From the NCBI RefSeq assembly GCF_001424165.1, contig NZ_LMOJ01000025.1, forward strand, positions 124,001-188,000: a stretch of 64,000 nucleotides of DNA, in the 5' to 3' direction. The translations under genes and the position numbers were made by a program. Below the pieces are notes generated by a model. That model worked only from the letters and a program-made list of their open reading frames with translations. It did not search any database and was not told the origin of the DNA. Source of the DNA: Massilia sp. Leaf139 (GTDB taxonomy: Bacteria; Pseudomonadota; Gammaproteobacteria; Burkholderiales; Burkholderiaceae_D). Of the stretch, positions 1 to 8,377 are shown in pieces. The number at the start of each line of letters is the position of its first letter. Position 1 is the stretch's first letter.

Positions 1-169
1 CGGCCGAGTGGCAGTTCAGGCAATAGTTGACGAACAGCTTGGCGCCGTTTTGCAGCGACGCCATGTCGCTGCGTTCCGGTGCGCGGTCGAGCGCGAAGCC
101 GCCTTCGCTCGCGAATACCAGTCCCGGCACCAGCGCCAGGACTGCAATCAGTTTCTTGGTGAAGTTCAT
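1..169 (-). CDS. petC: cytochrome c1 (petC), 5' part only
   Basis: Cytochrome c1 is the heme-c subunit of the cytochrome bc1 complex; it passes electrons from the Rieske protein to a soluble cytochrome c in the periplasm. About 56 N-terminal residues are visible before the window edge. They comprise a signal peptide (MNFTKKLIAVLALVPGLVFA) and, near the edge, the heme-attachment motif CLNCH. The ATG lies 27 bases downstream of the petB stop on the same strand, the usual petA-petB-petC order. The rest of the gene, including the axial Met and the C-terminal anchor, is outside the window. Confidence 0.93.
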   Translation of the reverse strand, partial: MNFTKKLIAVLALVPGLVFASEGGFALDRAPERSDMASLQNGAKLFVNYCLNCHSA

Positions 170-196
170 GGTTGTCCTTAAGCTTGAGTCCGTCGA

Positions 197-1612
197 TCAA
201 TGCGGATGGAAGGTCACGCGCGTCGGCACCGGCTTGAACCGGCCGGCGGCGCTCCACCACGGCATCAGGAGGAAGAAGCTGAAGTACAACAGCGTGCACA
301 CCTGGGAAATCAGGGTATAGGCCGGCGTCGGCAGCTGGGTACCGAGATAGCCGAGCGCGACGAACGACAGGCCGAACAGCCAGTACACCCACTTGTGCCA
401 GTCCGGACGGTAGCGGATCGAACGCACCGGCGAGTGATCCAGCCACGGCAGTGCGCCGATGATCACGACCGACGAACCGAACAGCACCACGCCCCAGAAT
501 TTCGCTTCCAGCACCTGCGGCAGCATGCCGATGATCAGGAGCAGGGCGATGACCGCGATCGCGACCTTGGCCTTGAAGGACAGGCGCGACTTCATCCAGA
601 TGAAGACCACGTATAGGGCGATGGCCGCCATCAGCACGTACATGAAGTCGGCCGTGGTCGCACGCAGCACCGAATAGAAGGGCGTGAAATACCAGGTCGG
701 CGCGATGTGCGGCGGCGTCTTCATCGAATCGGCCGGAATGAAGTTGTTGTACTCGAGGAAGTAGCCGCCCATTTCCGGGGCGAAGAACACGACCGCCGAG
801 AAAATCAGCAGGAACATCGACACGCCGAACAAGTCCTTGGTCGTGTAGTACGGGTGCGACGGAATCGCGTCGAGCGGGTGACCGTCCGGGCCGATGTGTT
901 CCTTGACTTCGATGCCGTCCGGGTTGTTCGAGCCGACTTCGTGCAGCGCGATCAGGTGCGCCGCGACCAGGCCCAGCAGCACCAGCGGCAGGGCGATGAC
1001 GTGGAAGGCGAAGAAGCGGTTCAGGGTGGCGTCCGAGACGACGTAGTCGCCGCGGATCCAGAGGGACAGATCCGGGCCGATGACGGGAATCGCACCGAAC
1101 AGATTGACGATCACCTGGGCGCCCCAGTACGACATCTGACCCCAAGGCAGCAGGTAGCCGAAGAAGGCTTCGGCCATCAGGCAAAGGAAGATCGCGAAAC
1201 CGAAGATCCAGATCAATTCGCGCGGCTTGCGGTAGGAACCGTAGAGCAGGCCACGGGTCATATGCAGGTAGACGACGATGAAGAAGGCCGACGCGCCGGT
1301 CGAGTGCATGTAGCGCACCAGCCAGCCCCACGGCACTTCACGCATGATGTATTCAACCGAACCAAAGGCGAGATTCGCATCCGGTTTGTAGTGCATCGTC
1401 AGGAAGATGCCGGTCACGATTTGCAGCACCAGGATCAGCATCGCCAGCGAGCCGAACAGGTACCAGATATTGAAGTTTTTCGGGGCGTAGTACTTGCCCC
1501 ATTGGTCGTTCCACAGCTTCGACAGCGGGAAGCGATCGTCGACCCAGGCCAAGGCCTTGTGGCCGGCCGGCGCGTTGGCCGGCAATTTGGTTTCCTTGAA
1601 TGCGGCGCCCAT
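197..1612 (-). CDS. petB: cytochrome b subunit of the bc1 complex
   Basis: This 471-residue membrane subunit carries hemes bL and bH and oxidises ubiquinol at the Qo site. Paired heme ligands are visible as H103/H117 and H204/H219. The second pair is separated by 14 residues, one more than in the mitochondrial type; I recall this spacing from beta- and gammaproteobacteria. The Qo-site motif that is classically PEWY reads P305-T-W-Y here. At about 470 residues it is longer than mitochondrial cytochrome b, as usual in bacteria. It starts one base after the petA stop codon, so the two genes are translationally close in a petABC operon. Confidence 0.97.
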   Translation of the reverse strand: MGAAFKETKLPANAPAGHKALAWVDDRFPLSKLWNDQWGKYYAPKNFNIWYLFGSLAMLILVLQIVTGIFLTMHYKPDANLAFGSVEYIMREVPWGWLVRYMHSTGASAFFIVVYLHMTRGLLYGSYRKPRELIWIFGFAIFLCLMAEAFFGYLLPWGQMSYWGAQVIVNLFGAIPVIGPDLSLWIRGDYVVSDATLNRFFAFHVIALPLVLLGLVAAHLIALHEVGSNNPDGIEVKEHIGPDGHPLDAIPSHPYYTTKDLFGVSMFLLIFSAVVFFAPEMGGYFLEYNNFIPADSMKTPPHIAPTWYFTPFYSVLRATTADFMYVLMAAIALYVVFIWMKSRLSFKAKVAIAVIALLLIIGMLPQVLEAKFWGVVLFGSSVVIIGALPWLDHSPVRSIRYRPDWHKWVYWLFGLSFVALGYLGTQLPTPAYTLISQVCTLLYFSFFLLMPWWSAAGRFKPVPTRVTFHPH

Positions 1613-1613
1613 G

Positions 1614-2228
1614 TTATGCCTCGCCTTTCTCGTCTTTGCCGATCACGATCTTGTTGTCGGACAGGTACATGTAAGGCGGGATGTCCATGTTCGTCGGGGC
1701 CGGTTTGTTCTTGAACACGCGGCCGGCCAGGTCGAAGGTGGAGCCATGGCAGGGACAGAGGAAGCCGCCGTGCCAGTCGTCGGGCAGGTTCGGCTGCGGC
1801 CCTTCGCTCAGGCGCGAGGAGGGCGAGCAGCCCAAGTGCGAGCAGATGCCGACGGTGACCAGCACCTCTTTATGCTCGGGACGGGCGCGGAATTCGTTCT
1901 TCGCGTAGGCCGGCATGTCGAGCTGGAAGATTTTTTCGGAGTTCGGATCGGCAACGAGTGCGTCGTTCTTCGGCAGGCTGGCGAGCATTTCCGGCGTGCG
2001 GCGCAAAATCCACACCGGCTTGCCGCGCCACTCGACCACCTTCATTTCTCCCGGCTTGACGTCCGAGATATCCACTTCGACCGGAGCGCCGGCAGCTTTG
2101 GCCCGCTCGGACGGTTGGAAGGTACTAACCAGCGCACCTGCCGTGGCAACACCGACGACGCCGCCCGCCGCACATGTCGCGACGAGCAAGCCGCGCCGGC
2201 CTGAATCGACCTGCTTTTCATTACTCAT
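1614..2228 (-). CDS. petA: Rieske iron-sulfur subunit of the bc1 complex
   Basis: This 204-residue protein carries the 2Fe-2S cluster that takes the first electron from quinol. Cluster ligands are visible as C129-x-H131 and C148-x-x-H151; C134 and C150 are placed for the stabilising disulfide. Residues 10-37 contain RRG followed by a hydrophobic stretch, which fits a Tat-type uncleaved signal anchor. It is the first gene of petABC, transcribed away from mscL. The ATG is followed by a normal family N-terminus. Confidence 0.97.
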   Translation of the reverse strand: MSNEKQVDSGRRGLLVATCAAGGVVGVATAGALVSTFQPSERAKAAGAPVEVDISDVKPGEMKVVEWRGKPVWILRRTPEMLASLPKNDALVADPNSEKIFQLDMPAYAKNEFRARPEHKEVLVTVGICSHLGCSPSSRLSEGPQPNLPDDWHGGFLCPCHGSTFDLAGRVFKNKPAPTNMDIPPYMYLSDNKIVIGKDEKGEA

Positions 2229-2547
2229 ACCAACCCCACTCCGTGAAATTACGAATCTTGAGAATCAATTAAGAGCTTGCAGCAACACAAAATTATATGT
2301 GAATGGCAATCTTTATTGGAGAAAAAATATTGGGTGTGCGGCGGCGCTGGAATGAACGTCCCGCAAGGCCCGCATGCGCAGGCGGTTTGGCCTGGCGCAC
2401 GGAGCAAACCGAAGGTAGCGGCCGGGGGAGCGCGGCGTCATCCCGGCCGATTGCACGAGGCTGGTACGGCAGGGCGAGCGCGCGCGGATGCAGGGCGCAT
2501 GCGGTATCATCGTTTTAGATGAATCGATAACCCAAAAGGAGAGCGCG
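2229..2547. promoter_or_regulatory. divergent petA / mscL intergenic region
   Basis: This 319-base gap separates minus-strand petA from plus-strand mscL and must hold both promoters. On the minus strand a perfect TATAAT lies at 2292-2297, about 64 bases before the petA ATG. A matching -35 is weak. The stretch 2260-2330 is clearly AT-rich against the GC-rich background, as expected for a promoter. On the mscL side I see only a ribosome binding site (AAAGGAGAG, about 2535-2543). No gene is evident. Confidence 0.45.
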
Positions 2548-2982
2548 ATGTCGATGATGAATGAATTCAGGCAATTCGCAATGCGTGGCAACGTCGTCGA
2601 TCTTGCCGTCGGGGTGATCATTGGCGGCGCATTCGGGCGCATCGTCGATTCCCTGGTTCAGGATGTCATCATGCCGCCGATCGGTAAATTGTTTGGCGGC
2701 CTGGATTTCGCAAATTACTATATACCCCTGAATAACCAGGGAACCAGCCTGGCATTGGCGGAGGCGAAAAAAGCCGGCGCGGTGATCGCGTACGGCAATT
2801 TCCTGACGATCCTGCTGAACTTCATTATTCTCGCGTTCATCATCTTCCAGATGGTGCGCCTGATGAACCGCATGCGCGAACGCATCGTCCCTACCGAGGC
2901 CGCCGCGGCGCCGGCCACGCCGGAAGACGTGCTCCTGCTGCGCGAAATCCGCGACTCCCTGCGCCGACCACCGGAACAGTGA
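2548..2982 (+). CDS. mscL: large-conductance mechanosensitive channel MscL
   Basis: MscL is a pentameric inner-membrane pore that opens under membrane tension to release solutes during hypo-osmotic shock. The 144-residue product matches the family length. The N-terminal amphipathic helix is followed by the conserved first membrane segment with the NVVDLAVGVIIGGAFG core (about residues 15-30), and a second membrane segment lies at about 88-108. The C-terminal helix is polar. The chosen ATG follows a good AAAGGAG site; an in-frame start further upstream would add a non-conserved extension. The stop overlaps the start of the next gene. Confidence 0.96.
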   Translation: MSMMNEFRQFAMRGNVVDLAVGVIIGGAFGRIVDSLVQDVIMPPIGKLFGGLDFANYYIPLNNQGTSLALAEAKKAGAVIAYGNFLTILLNFIILAFIIFQMVRLMNRMRERIVPTEAAAAPATPEDVLLLREIRDSLRRPPEQ

Positions 2983-4166
2983 AAGACGACATCCAGCTCC
3001 TTCGCCCGGCCACGCCGCTGCGTCGGCTGTGGCTGCTGTTCGCCCAGGTGGTGACGGTGGCCCTCGCCCTGTATTTTGTGGTGGCGGCCCTGCGCCCGGA
3101 CTGGCTGGCACGCGCGCCCGTGCAGGTGCCGGTCGGCCCCGGCGCACGCACGGTGCCGGTGCTGCAGGCCCAGGCCGGCGCGGTGGCCGAAAGCTATCGC
3201 GAAGCCGCTGGGCGGGCGATGCCGGCCGTGGTGAACATCCTCACCAGCAAGGCCTCGCGCGAAGCCCATCCGATCCTGAAGGATCCGTTTTTCCGGCGCT
3301 TTTTCGGCGACCGCCTGCCACCCCAGGAACAGATGTCGAGCCTGGGCTCGGGCGTGATCGTCAGTAACGAGGGCTATATCATCACCAACTTCCACGTCGT
3401 CGAAGGGGCCGACCAGATCGAAGTCGGCCTGGCCGACGGGCGGAAAGCGGCGGCGCGCATCGTCGGCACCGATCCGGAAACCGATCTCGCCATCCTCCGC
3501 ATCAGCGAGCGTAACCTGCCGGTGATGGTGCTGGGCGAGCCGGACGAGGCCCGCGTCGGCGACGTGGTGCTGGCGATCGGCAATCCTTTCGGCGTCGGGC
3601 AGACCGTCACCATGGGCATCATTTCGGCCATGGGGCGCAACAATCTGCACATCAACCATTTCGAGAATTTCATCCAGACCGACGCGGCCATTAATTTCGG
3701 CAACTCGGGCGGGGCATTGGTCGATACCAACGGCAACCTGCTCGGCATCAATTCCGCCATCTATTCGCAAACCGGCGGCTCGATCGGCATCGGCTTCGCC
3801 ATCCCCGTCTCCACCGCACGCAACGTGCTCGAGTCGATCATCAAGCACGGGCAGGTGGTGCGCGGCTGGATCGGCATCGAATCGCAGGACATCACCCCCG
3901 AGCTGGCCGACAGCTTCGGCCTCGGGCGCCAGAGCGGCGCCATCATTGCCGGCGTCGTGCGCAACGGCCCGGCCGACCGTGCCGGCGTGCGCCCGGGCGA
4001 CATCTTGCTCGCGGTCGAAGGCGCAACGGTAAAAAACACGGGCGACATGCTGAACCTGGTCGCCCAGCTAGTGCCCGGCGCCAAGGCGCGTTTAAAACTG
4101 ATGCGCCAGAACCGTGAGTCGACGGTCGATGTCACTGTCGGCAAGCGCCCCCGTCCTTCCCCATAA
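2979..4166 (+). CDS. membrane-anchored HtrA/Do-family serine protease (DegS-like)
   Basis: This periplasmic trypsin-like protease has one PDZ domain. A single N-terminal membrane segment (about residues 17-38) is not followed by an obvious cleavage site, so it is probably an anchor, as in DegS or AlgW. The catalytic triad is visible: His in TNFHVV, Asp in ETDLAIL and Ser in GNSGGAL. A PDZ domain covers about residues 290-380. One PDZ and 395 residues favour a regulatory DegS/AlgW role over DegP, but no anti-sigma partner is nearby. The GTG start overlaps the mscL stop (GTGA), implying coupled translation; fusing a protease to mscL expression hints at a shared envelope-stress theme. Confidence 0.9.
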   Translation: MKDDIQLLRPATPLRRLWLLFAQVVTVALALYFVVAALRPDWLARAPVQVPVGPGARTVPVLQAQAGAVAESYREAAGRAMPAVVNILTSKASREAHPILKDPFFRRFFGDRLPPQEQMSSLGSGVIVSNEGYIITNFHVVEGADQIEVGLADGRKAAARIVGTDPETDLAILRISERNLPVMVLGEPDEARVGDVVLAIGNPFGVGQTVTMGIISAMGRNNLHINHFENFIQTDAAINFGNSGGALVDTNGNLLGINSAIYSQTGGSIGIGFAIPVSTARNVLESIIKHGQVVRGWIGIESQDITPELADSFGLGRQSGAIIAGVVRNGPADRAGVRPGDILLAVEGATVKNTGDMLNLVAQLVPGAKARLKLMRQNRESTVDVTVGKRPRPSP

Positions 4167-4186
4167 TTTTACTTTTCGGATTTTCC

Positions 4187-4879
4187 ATGCACCTGCGTGA
4201 CTTGACGCAATTTCTTAGCGAGCTCAGCGAAAACAACACCCGTCCCTGGTTCATCATGAACAAACCGCGCTACGACATCCTGCGCGAAGAATTCCAGGTC
4301 GTGGTCACCGAACTGATCCGTGAATTGAGTACATTCGACCGCCAGATCGCTGGCGTCGATCCGAAAAAGGCGATGTTCCGCATCAACCGCGACATCCGCT
4401 TCTCGAACGACAAAACCCCCTATAAAACCCGCTTCTCGGCTGGCATCACGCCGAACAACAAGCGCCGTCCGAGCGAGGGCGGCGGCTCGACCTATTATTT
4501 CCAGATCGACGGCAATGGCACCCTCGGCATCGGCGCCGGCGAATACCTGCCCCCGGCCGCGCGCCTGAAAGCGATCCGGGAACACGTGGTCAACGATGCG
4601 ACAGGTTTTACGAAAGTGTTAAAGAATAAACACCTGCGCGCGACCTATGGCGACCTGCTCGATGAAGACAAGCTGCAGCGTCCCCCAAAAGGCTTCGACC
4701 CGGCGCACCCGCATATCGAGCACATCAAGCTGAAAAGCTTTTTCGTGTGGACGGAACTGCCGCTCAAGGTGAACGATCCGGACGAGCTGGTGCCGCGGCT
4801 GGCGCGCGGATTCAAGGATGCTTTCGCGCTGGTGACCTGGCTGCGCGAAGTGCCGCATACAATCGAGGAAACTGAATAA
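4187..4879 (+). CDS. DUF2461 / TIGR02453 family protein
   Basis: This 230-residue protein belongs to a widespread conserved family of unknown function (DUF2461). Recognisable features are the N-terminal TRPWF segment, the FRINRDIRFSNDKTPYKT block (about residues 64-81) and a C-terminal helical end. It has no signal peptide or membrane segment, so it should be cytoplasmic. It sits 20 bases after the HtrA-like protease and 11 bases before a cupin gene on the same strand, so it is probably in the same transcript. Nothing visible indicates its reaction. Confidence 0.85.
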   Translation: MHLRDLTQFLSELSENNTRPWFIMNKPRYDILREEFQVVVTELIRELSTFDRQIAGVDPKKAMFRINRDIRFSNDKTPYKTRFSAGITPNNKRRPSEGGGSTYYFQIDGNGTLGIGAGEYLPPAARLKAIREHVVNDATGFTKVLKNKHLRATYGDLLDEDKLQRPPKGFDPAHPHIEHIKLKSFFVWTELPLKVNDPDELVPRLARGFKDAFALVTWLREVPHTIEETE

Positions 4880-4890
4880 GAGGAGGCGAC

Positions 4891-5271
4891 ATGGCCTTGC
4901 AACACGCAGCATCAGGCGAACGGATCGCCTTGCAACGCGGCGAAGACGACATCGCCAATTTCACGTCGATCGCGCTGGCGAAGACCGAGCACATGGAACT
5001 CATCCGGCTGATCGTCCCGAAGGACAAGCCGATGCCGGAACACCGGGTCGAAGGAGAGGTCACGCTGCTGTGTCTGGAAGGCGAAGCGGTGGTCGACGCC
5101 CACGGCAGCAGCGTCGTGCTGCGTCCGAACGAGATGCTGTATCTGATCGGTGGCGAACCGCACGGCATTCGCGCCAACCAGGATGCGGTGGTGCTGATGA
5201 CGATCTTATTGGGGCCGGTGCGTACCGGCGGGCCGACGCATACGAACGCCGGCGCAGGGCCGGACAAATAG
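4891..5271 (+). CDS. small cupin-domain protein
   Basis: This is a 126-residue single-domain cupin. The beta-barrel pattern spans about residues 30-110: PMPEHRVEGEVTLLCLEG is the first cupin motif, and GEPHGIRA carries the single clear histidine of the second. With few His ligands visible, metal binding is uncertain. The C-terminal 15 residues are disordered and Gly/Pro-rich. A strong AGGAGG site precedes the ATG. It is the last gene of the mscL run and converges on gpsA. Substrate unknown. Confidence 0.82.
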   Translation: MALQHAASGERIALQRGEDDIANFTSIALAKTEHMELIRLIVPKDKPMPEHRVEGEVTLLCLEGEAVVDAHGSSVVLRPNEMLYLIGGEPHGIRANQDAVVLMTILLGPVRTGGPTHTNAGAGPDK

Positions 5272-5281
5272 GGCGCGTTGC

Positions 5282-5304
5282 GAGGGTGCGCTTTGCTCAC
5301 CCTC
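5282..5304. terminator. hairpin between convergent cupin gene and gpsA
   Basis: A perfect 7-bp stem (GAGGGTG at 5282-5288, CACCCTC at 5298-5304) with a 9-base loop lies in the 40-base gap between two convergent genes. There is no T-run on either strand, so it may aid termination or only stabilise 3' ends. Confidence 0.35.
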
Positions 5305-5311
5305 TGCGCTA

Positions 5312-6325
5312 TCAAGCCAGTTCATTCCTCGGATCGCGCGCCAGCAACTGCTTCGCCATCTCCGCCGCGTCATAGCCGTCGAACAGCACCGCCGCCACCG
5401 CATTCGTGATTGGCATGTCGACCCCGAGTTTCGCCGCCAGATCGCGCACCGCTTTCGAGCAGGGCACGCCCTCGGCCACATGACCGAGTTCGGCCACGAT
5501 CGTCTCCAGCGGCTTTCCTTGCGCCAGCGCCAGGCCGACGCGGCGGTTGCGCGACAAATCGCCGGTGCAGGTCAGGATCAAATCTCCCATCCCGGTCAGC
5601 CCCATGAAAGTGCTGGCCTGGCCGCCGAGGGCCATGCCCAGGCGCGTGATCTCGGCCAGGCCGCGCGTGATCAGGGCCGCGCGCGCGTTCAGGCCGAGGC
5701 CGAGGCCGTCGGCGGTGCCGGTCGCGATGGCCAGCACGTTCTTCACCGCGCCACCCACTTCCACGCCCACCACATCGTCGCAAGCATATACCCGCAGGTT
5801 GCCGCCGTGAACGGTGGCGACGACGCTGTCGCGCAAGGCCCTGGAGGTGGAGGCCACCGCCAGCGCGCAGGGCAGGCCGCGCGCAACTTCCTGCGCGAAC
5901 GAGGGGCCGGACAAGGCTGCGCCGGGCACGGCGTCGCCCAGCACTTCGCGCACCACCTGGTGCGGCAATAAACCGGTGCCGTATTCGAATCCTTTACAAA
6001 GCCAGACGACATTCGGAATCGCGCGTCCTTTCAACTGCTCGAGGAGCGGACGCAGGCCGGCCACCGGACAGGCCGCAATCAAGAGCGGCGCCTCGTCGGG
6101 ATCGGCATCGAGCACGTGCGCCAGGGCCGCCTCGAAATCGGCCGTCAGGCGCAGGCTGGCGGGCAAGGGCTGGCCCGGCAGATAGGTCGTGTTCTCGCGC
6201 GCCGCCTCGGTGGCGGCCATCTGGTCGGCATTGCGGCCCCAGAGCAGCACGTCGTGGCGGGCGGCCACCGCGATGGCGACTGCGGTGCCCCAGGCGCCCG
6301 CGCCGAGAACAGTGATCTTGTTCAT
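5312..6325 (-). CDS. gpsA: NAD(P)-dependent glycerol-3-phosphate dehydrogenase
   Basis: GpsA reduces dihydroxyacetone phosphate to sn-glycerol 3-phosphate, the backbone for phospholipid synthesis. The N-terminal Rossmann motif is VLGAGAWGTA (residues 5-14), followed by LWGRN. The GPSFAQEV and KNVLAIATG blocks with the catalytic lysine and the MGLTGMGDLILTC segment are all visible. At 337 residues it matches the family. I chose the ATG giving MNKITVLGAG; another ATG six codons upstream is possible. It is the last gene of the yibN-grxC-secB-gpsA block, which has the same order in Escherichia coli. Confidence 0.96.
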   Translation of the reverse strand: MNKITVLGAGAWGTAVAIAVAARHDVLLWGRNADQMAATEAARENTTYLPGQPLPASLRLTADFEAALAHVLDADPDEAPLLIAACPVAGLRPLLEQLKGRAIPNVVWLCKGFEYGTGLLPHQVVREVLGDAVPGAALSGPSFAQEVARGLPCALAVASTSRALRDSVVATVHGGNLRVYACDDVVGVEVGGAVKNVLAIATGTADGLGLGLNARAALITRGLAEITRLGMALGGQASTFMGLTGMGDLILTCTGDLSRNRRVGLALAQGKPLETIVAELGHVAEGVPCSKAVRDLAAKLGVDMPITNAVAAVLFDGYDAAEMAKQLLARDPRNELA

Positions 6326-6351
6326 TTTCTTGGTTTCTTGCATGGTTAGAT

Positions 6352-6795
6352 TCAGATGCCCCAGACCTCGGCCGCGCGCACGAAGCCGGCGATGCCATCC
6401 TCGTGCCGTACGCGCACCCAATCACCGGCCTGCGGCTCGCCCAGTTCCAGCAGCACGCCCTTGTCGGCGGTCATGAGGATGGCAGCCTGCTCGTCGGGCG
6501 CGGCGCGTACCTTGGCCGATCCCGCCTTGACGACGACATTGCGGCGCGTCGACAAGCCTTTCGACTCCGTCCAGGCCAGCTCGCCGTCGGCGTCGCGCAC
6601 CTTGACCCAATCGCCATAGCGGGCGACGACCTCGACCGGCATGCCGCGCGGCGCGATGTAGCGCTTCATCCCCTTGACCGAGGGCGCGTCGTACAGCACC
6701 ACGGAGGGCAGGCCGACAGAGCGGAAGTCGGCGCCGCAAGCCTGGGCGCATGCCAGCATCAGCAGCACGGCGGCGGAGAATCGGAAATGGATCAT
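6352..6795 (-). CDS. secreted SH3-domain protein
   Basis: This 147-residue exported protein has two SH3-like repeats. A signal peptide occupies about residues 1-21 (hydrophobic core AAVLLMLACAQAC). The two bacterial SH3 units cover about residues 25-80 and 85-147; each has a PxxxVVxxYxDWVKVRDxDG-like or DWVRVRHEDG segment. Such proteins usually bind peptidoglycan or act as periplasmic adaptors. It is inserted between secB and gpsA in an otherwise conserved operon; members of Burkholderiales often carry it there. The ATG at 6795 lacks a strong ribosome site, and an in-frame TTG 11 codons upstream is an alternative. Confidence 0.8.
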   Translation of the reverse strand: MIHFRFSAAVLLMLACAQACGADFRSVGLPSVVLYDAPSVKGMKRYIAPRGMPVEVVARYGDWVKVRDADGELAWTESKGLSTRRNVVVKAGSAKVRAAPDEQAAILMTADKGVLLELGEPQAGDWVRVRHEDGIAGFVRAAEVWGI

Positions 6796-6936
6796 GAGGA
6801 GCCCCGGCTCGGTAAAACCAGACGCCAATATGGCAGGAAGGGCATCCGCACCGCGCTTCGATGTCGAAGCGCGGCAAGAATGCCCATCACAATTTCCGGC
6901 CGGCCCGGCAAAGCCGAGCGGCCGAACTGATACGAC

Positions 6937-7398
6937 TTAGTTGGCTGGCGCGGCTGCGGCGGCTTCAGCCATCGCCTGGCGGCGCTGCTGGTAGAACACT
7001 TCGAAGTTGATCTCGGCCAGGTGCACCGGCGGGAAGCCGGCACGGGTGATCACGTCGGCGATGTTCGCGCGCAGGTATGGGTACACGATGTTCGGGCAGC
7101 CGATGCCCAGCAGCGGATCCATCTGGTCGGCAGGAATGTTGCGTGCCTCGAAGATGCCGCCTTGCTTGCCTTCGACCAGGAAAGCGACCTTGTCCTTGAC
7201 CTTGGCGGTCACGGTGATCGTCACGGTCGATTCGTAGATGCCATCGGCGATTGCTTCAGCGCCAACGTCCAGCGAGACCTCGATGGTCGGGGCTTCCTGC
7301 TCGAGGAAGATGGCTGGGGAGTTTGGTTGCTCCAGCGACATGTCTTTCAGGTAGACGCGTTGGATTTGGAAGACTGGTTGCAGATTTTCGTCGGACAT
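6937..7398 (-). CDS. secB: protein-export chaperone SecB
   Basis: SecB is a tetrameric cytoplasmic chaperone that keeps preproteins unfolded and delivers them to SecA. The 153-residue product has the family hallmarks: an N-terminal QPVFQIQRVYLKD strand, the central QGGIF segment, and the DPLLGIGCPNIVYPYLR block before the last helix. The C-terminus is Ala-rich. It lies 145 bases downstream of grxC and upstream of the SH3 gene on the same strand. Confidence 0.97.
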   Translation of the reverse strand: MSDENLQPVFQIQRVYLKDMSLEQPNSPAIFLEQEAPTIEVSLDVGAEAIADGIYESTVTITVTAKVKDKVAFLVEGKQGGIFEARNIPADQMDPLLGIGCPNIVYPYLRANIADVITRAGFPPVHLAEINFEVFYQQRRQAMAEAAAAAPAN

Positions 7399-7543
7399 GG
7401 AACGCTTTCGTTATGAAGTAAGAGGGACGGCAAAGCGCCGCCCCCGTGCGGCTTGGAGTCAACGCAGCGGCAATTGTATCAAAATCAATTTGGATGCAAT
7501 ACTCCCGCGGGGCGCCTTTTTGGGCCGCCCTCGTCGCCCCGCC

Positions 7544-7807
7544 TCACTCCCCCTTGAGCAACGGATCGAGCCGCCCCGCCTGATCCAGCGCATACAGATC
7601 GTCGAAGCCGCCGACATGGGTCTCGCCCACATAGATTTGCGGCACCGTGCGGCGACCGGTCTTTTGCATCATGATCTGGCGCTGTTCCGGGTCGAGGTCG
7701 ACACGGATACGCTCGATTTCCGTAACGCCCTTCGCTTCGAGCAGGCGCTCGGCGCGGACGCAATACGGGCAGCTGGCGGTGTGATACAGAACAACGTGGG
7801 CGCTCAT
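7544..7807 (-). CDS. grxC: glutaredoxin 3
   Basis: This 87-residue dithiol glutaredoxin reduces protein disulfides with glutathione. The active site CPYC lies at residues 13-16. The cis-proline region RRTVPQIYVG and the GG(F)DDLYAL glutathione-binding end are intact. Its place between the yibN-type rhodanese gene and secB is the conserved enterobacterial and betaproteobacterial order. Confidence 0.96.
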   Translation of the reverse strand: MSAHVVLYHTASCPYCVRAERLLEAKGVTEIERIRVDLDPEQRQIMMQKTGRRTVPQIYVGETHVGGFDDLYALDQAGRLDPLLKGE

Positions 7808-7839
7808 GATGGTTCCTTCCTGTCTTGACTATCTTGAAT

Positions 7840-8250
7840 TTACTTGCTGATTTTGGTGCTCGGCAAACCGGCAGCCGTCCAGGCCGTCATGCCGCCGTCC
7901 AGGCTCAGTGCGTCGTCGAAGCCGGCCGCCTTGAGTTGGCGCACGGCCTTGTCGGCGCGGGAGCCGGTCTGGCAGATGACGACCAGGGTACGGCCTTTCG
8001 ACTTTTCCAGTTCGCCGATGCGATTACTCAAGTCTGCCAGCGGAATGTTTTTCGCGTCGCGCACGTGGCCGGCAGCAAATTCATCGGCGCTGCGGACGTC
8101 GAGCAAGGTGGTCTTGCCACGGTTGATCAGCTGGGTCACCTGCAGCGCGGTCGCGCGGCGGCCCTTCGGCGCCAGGGCTGGCCACAGCAGCGCGCCACCG
8201 GAAACGACGGCAATGGCGACGATGAAGATATTATCGAGGATGAATTTCAC
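7840..8250 (-). CDS. membrane-anchored rhodanese-like protein (YibN type)
   Basis: This single rhodanese domain is tethered by one N-terminal membrane segment (about residues 3-22). The domain carries LLDVRSADEFAAGH near its start and the active-site loop CQTGSRADKA with the catalytic cysteine. I chose the GTG at 8250 because GGAAG lies at the right distance upstream and the product then begins VKFILDN (Met when translated); the ATG at 8283 would add 11 residues. First gene of the yibN-grxC-secB-gpsA block. YibN is a membrane rhodanese of poorly defined role; sulfurtransferase activity is inferred from the cysteine. Confidence 0.88.
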   Translation of the reverse strand: MKFILDNIFIVAIAVVSGGALLWPALAPKGRRATALQVTQLINRGKTTLLDVRSADEFAAGHVRDAKNIPLADLSNRIGELEKSKGRTLVVICQTGSRADKAVRQLKAAGFDDALSLDGGMTAWTAAGLPSTKISK

Positions 8251-8377
8251 AAGGCTTCCAATGGTTGAATGCAATCCGCGCATTATAAAATAGAAGCCGG
8301 ACAGGAATATTTTTGACGCCCGATCGGTTGCCGCGGGTGTCTTCGCACGTTTTCTCATACTTAGTAAAGAAGGGCTT

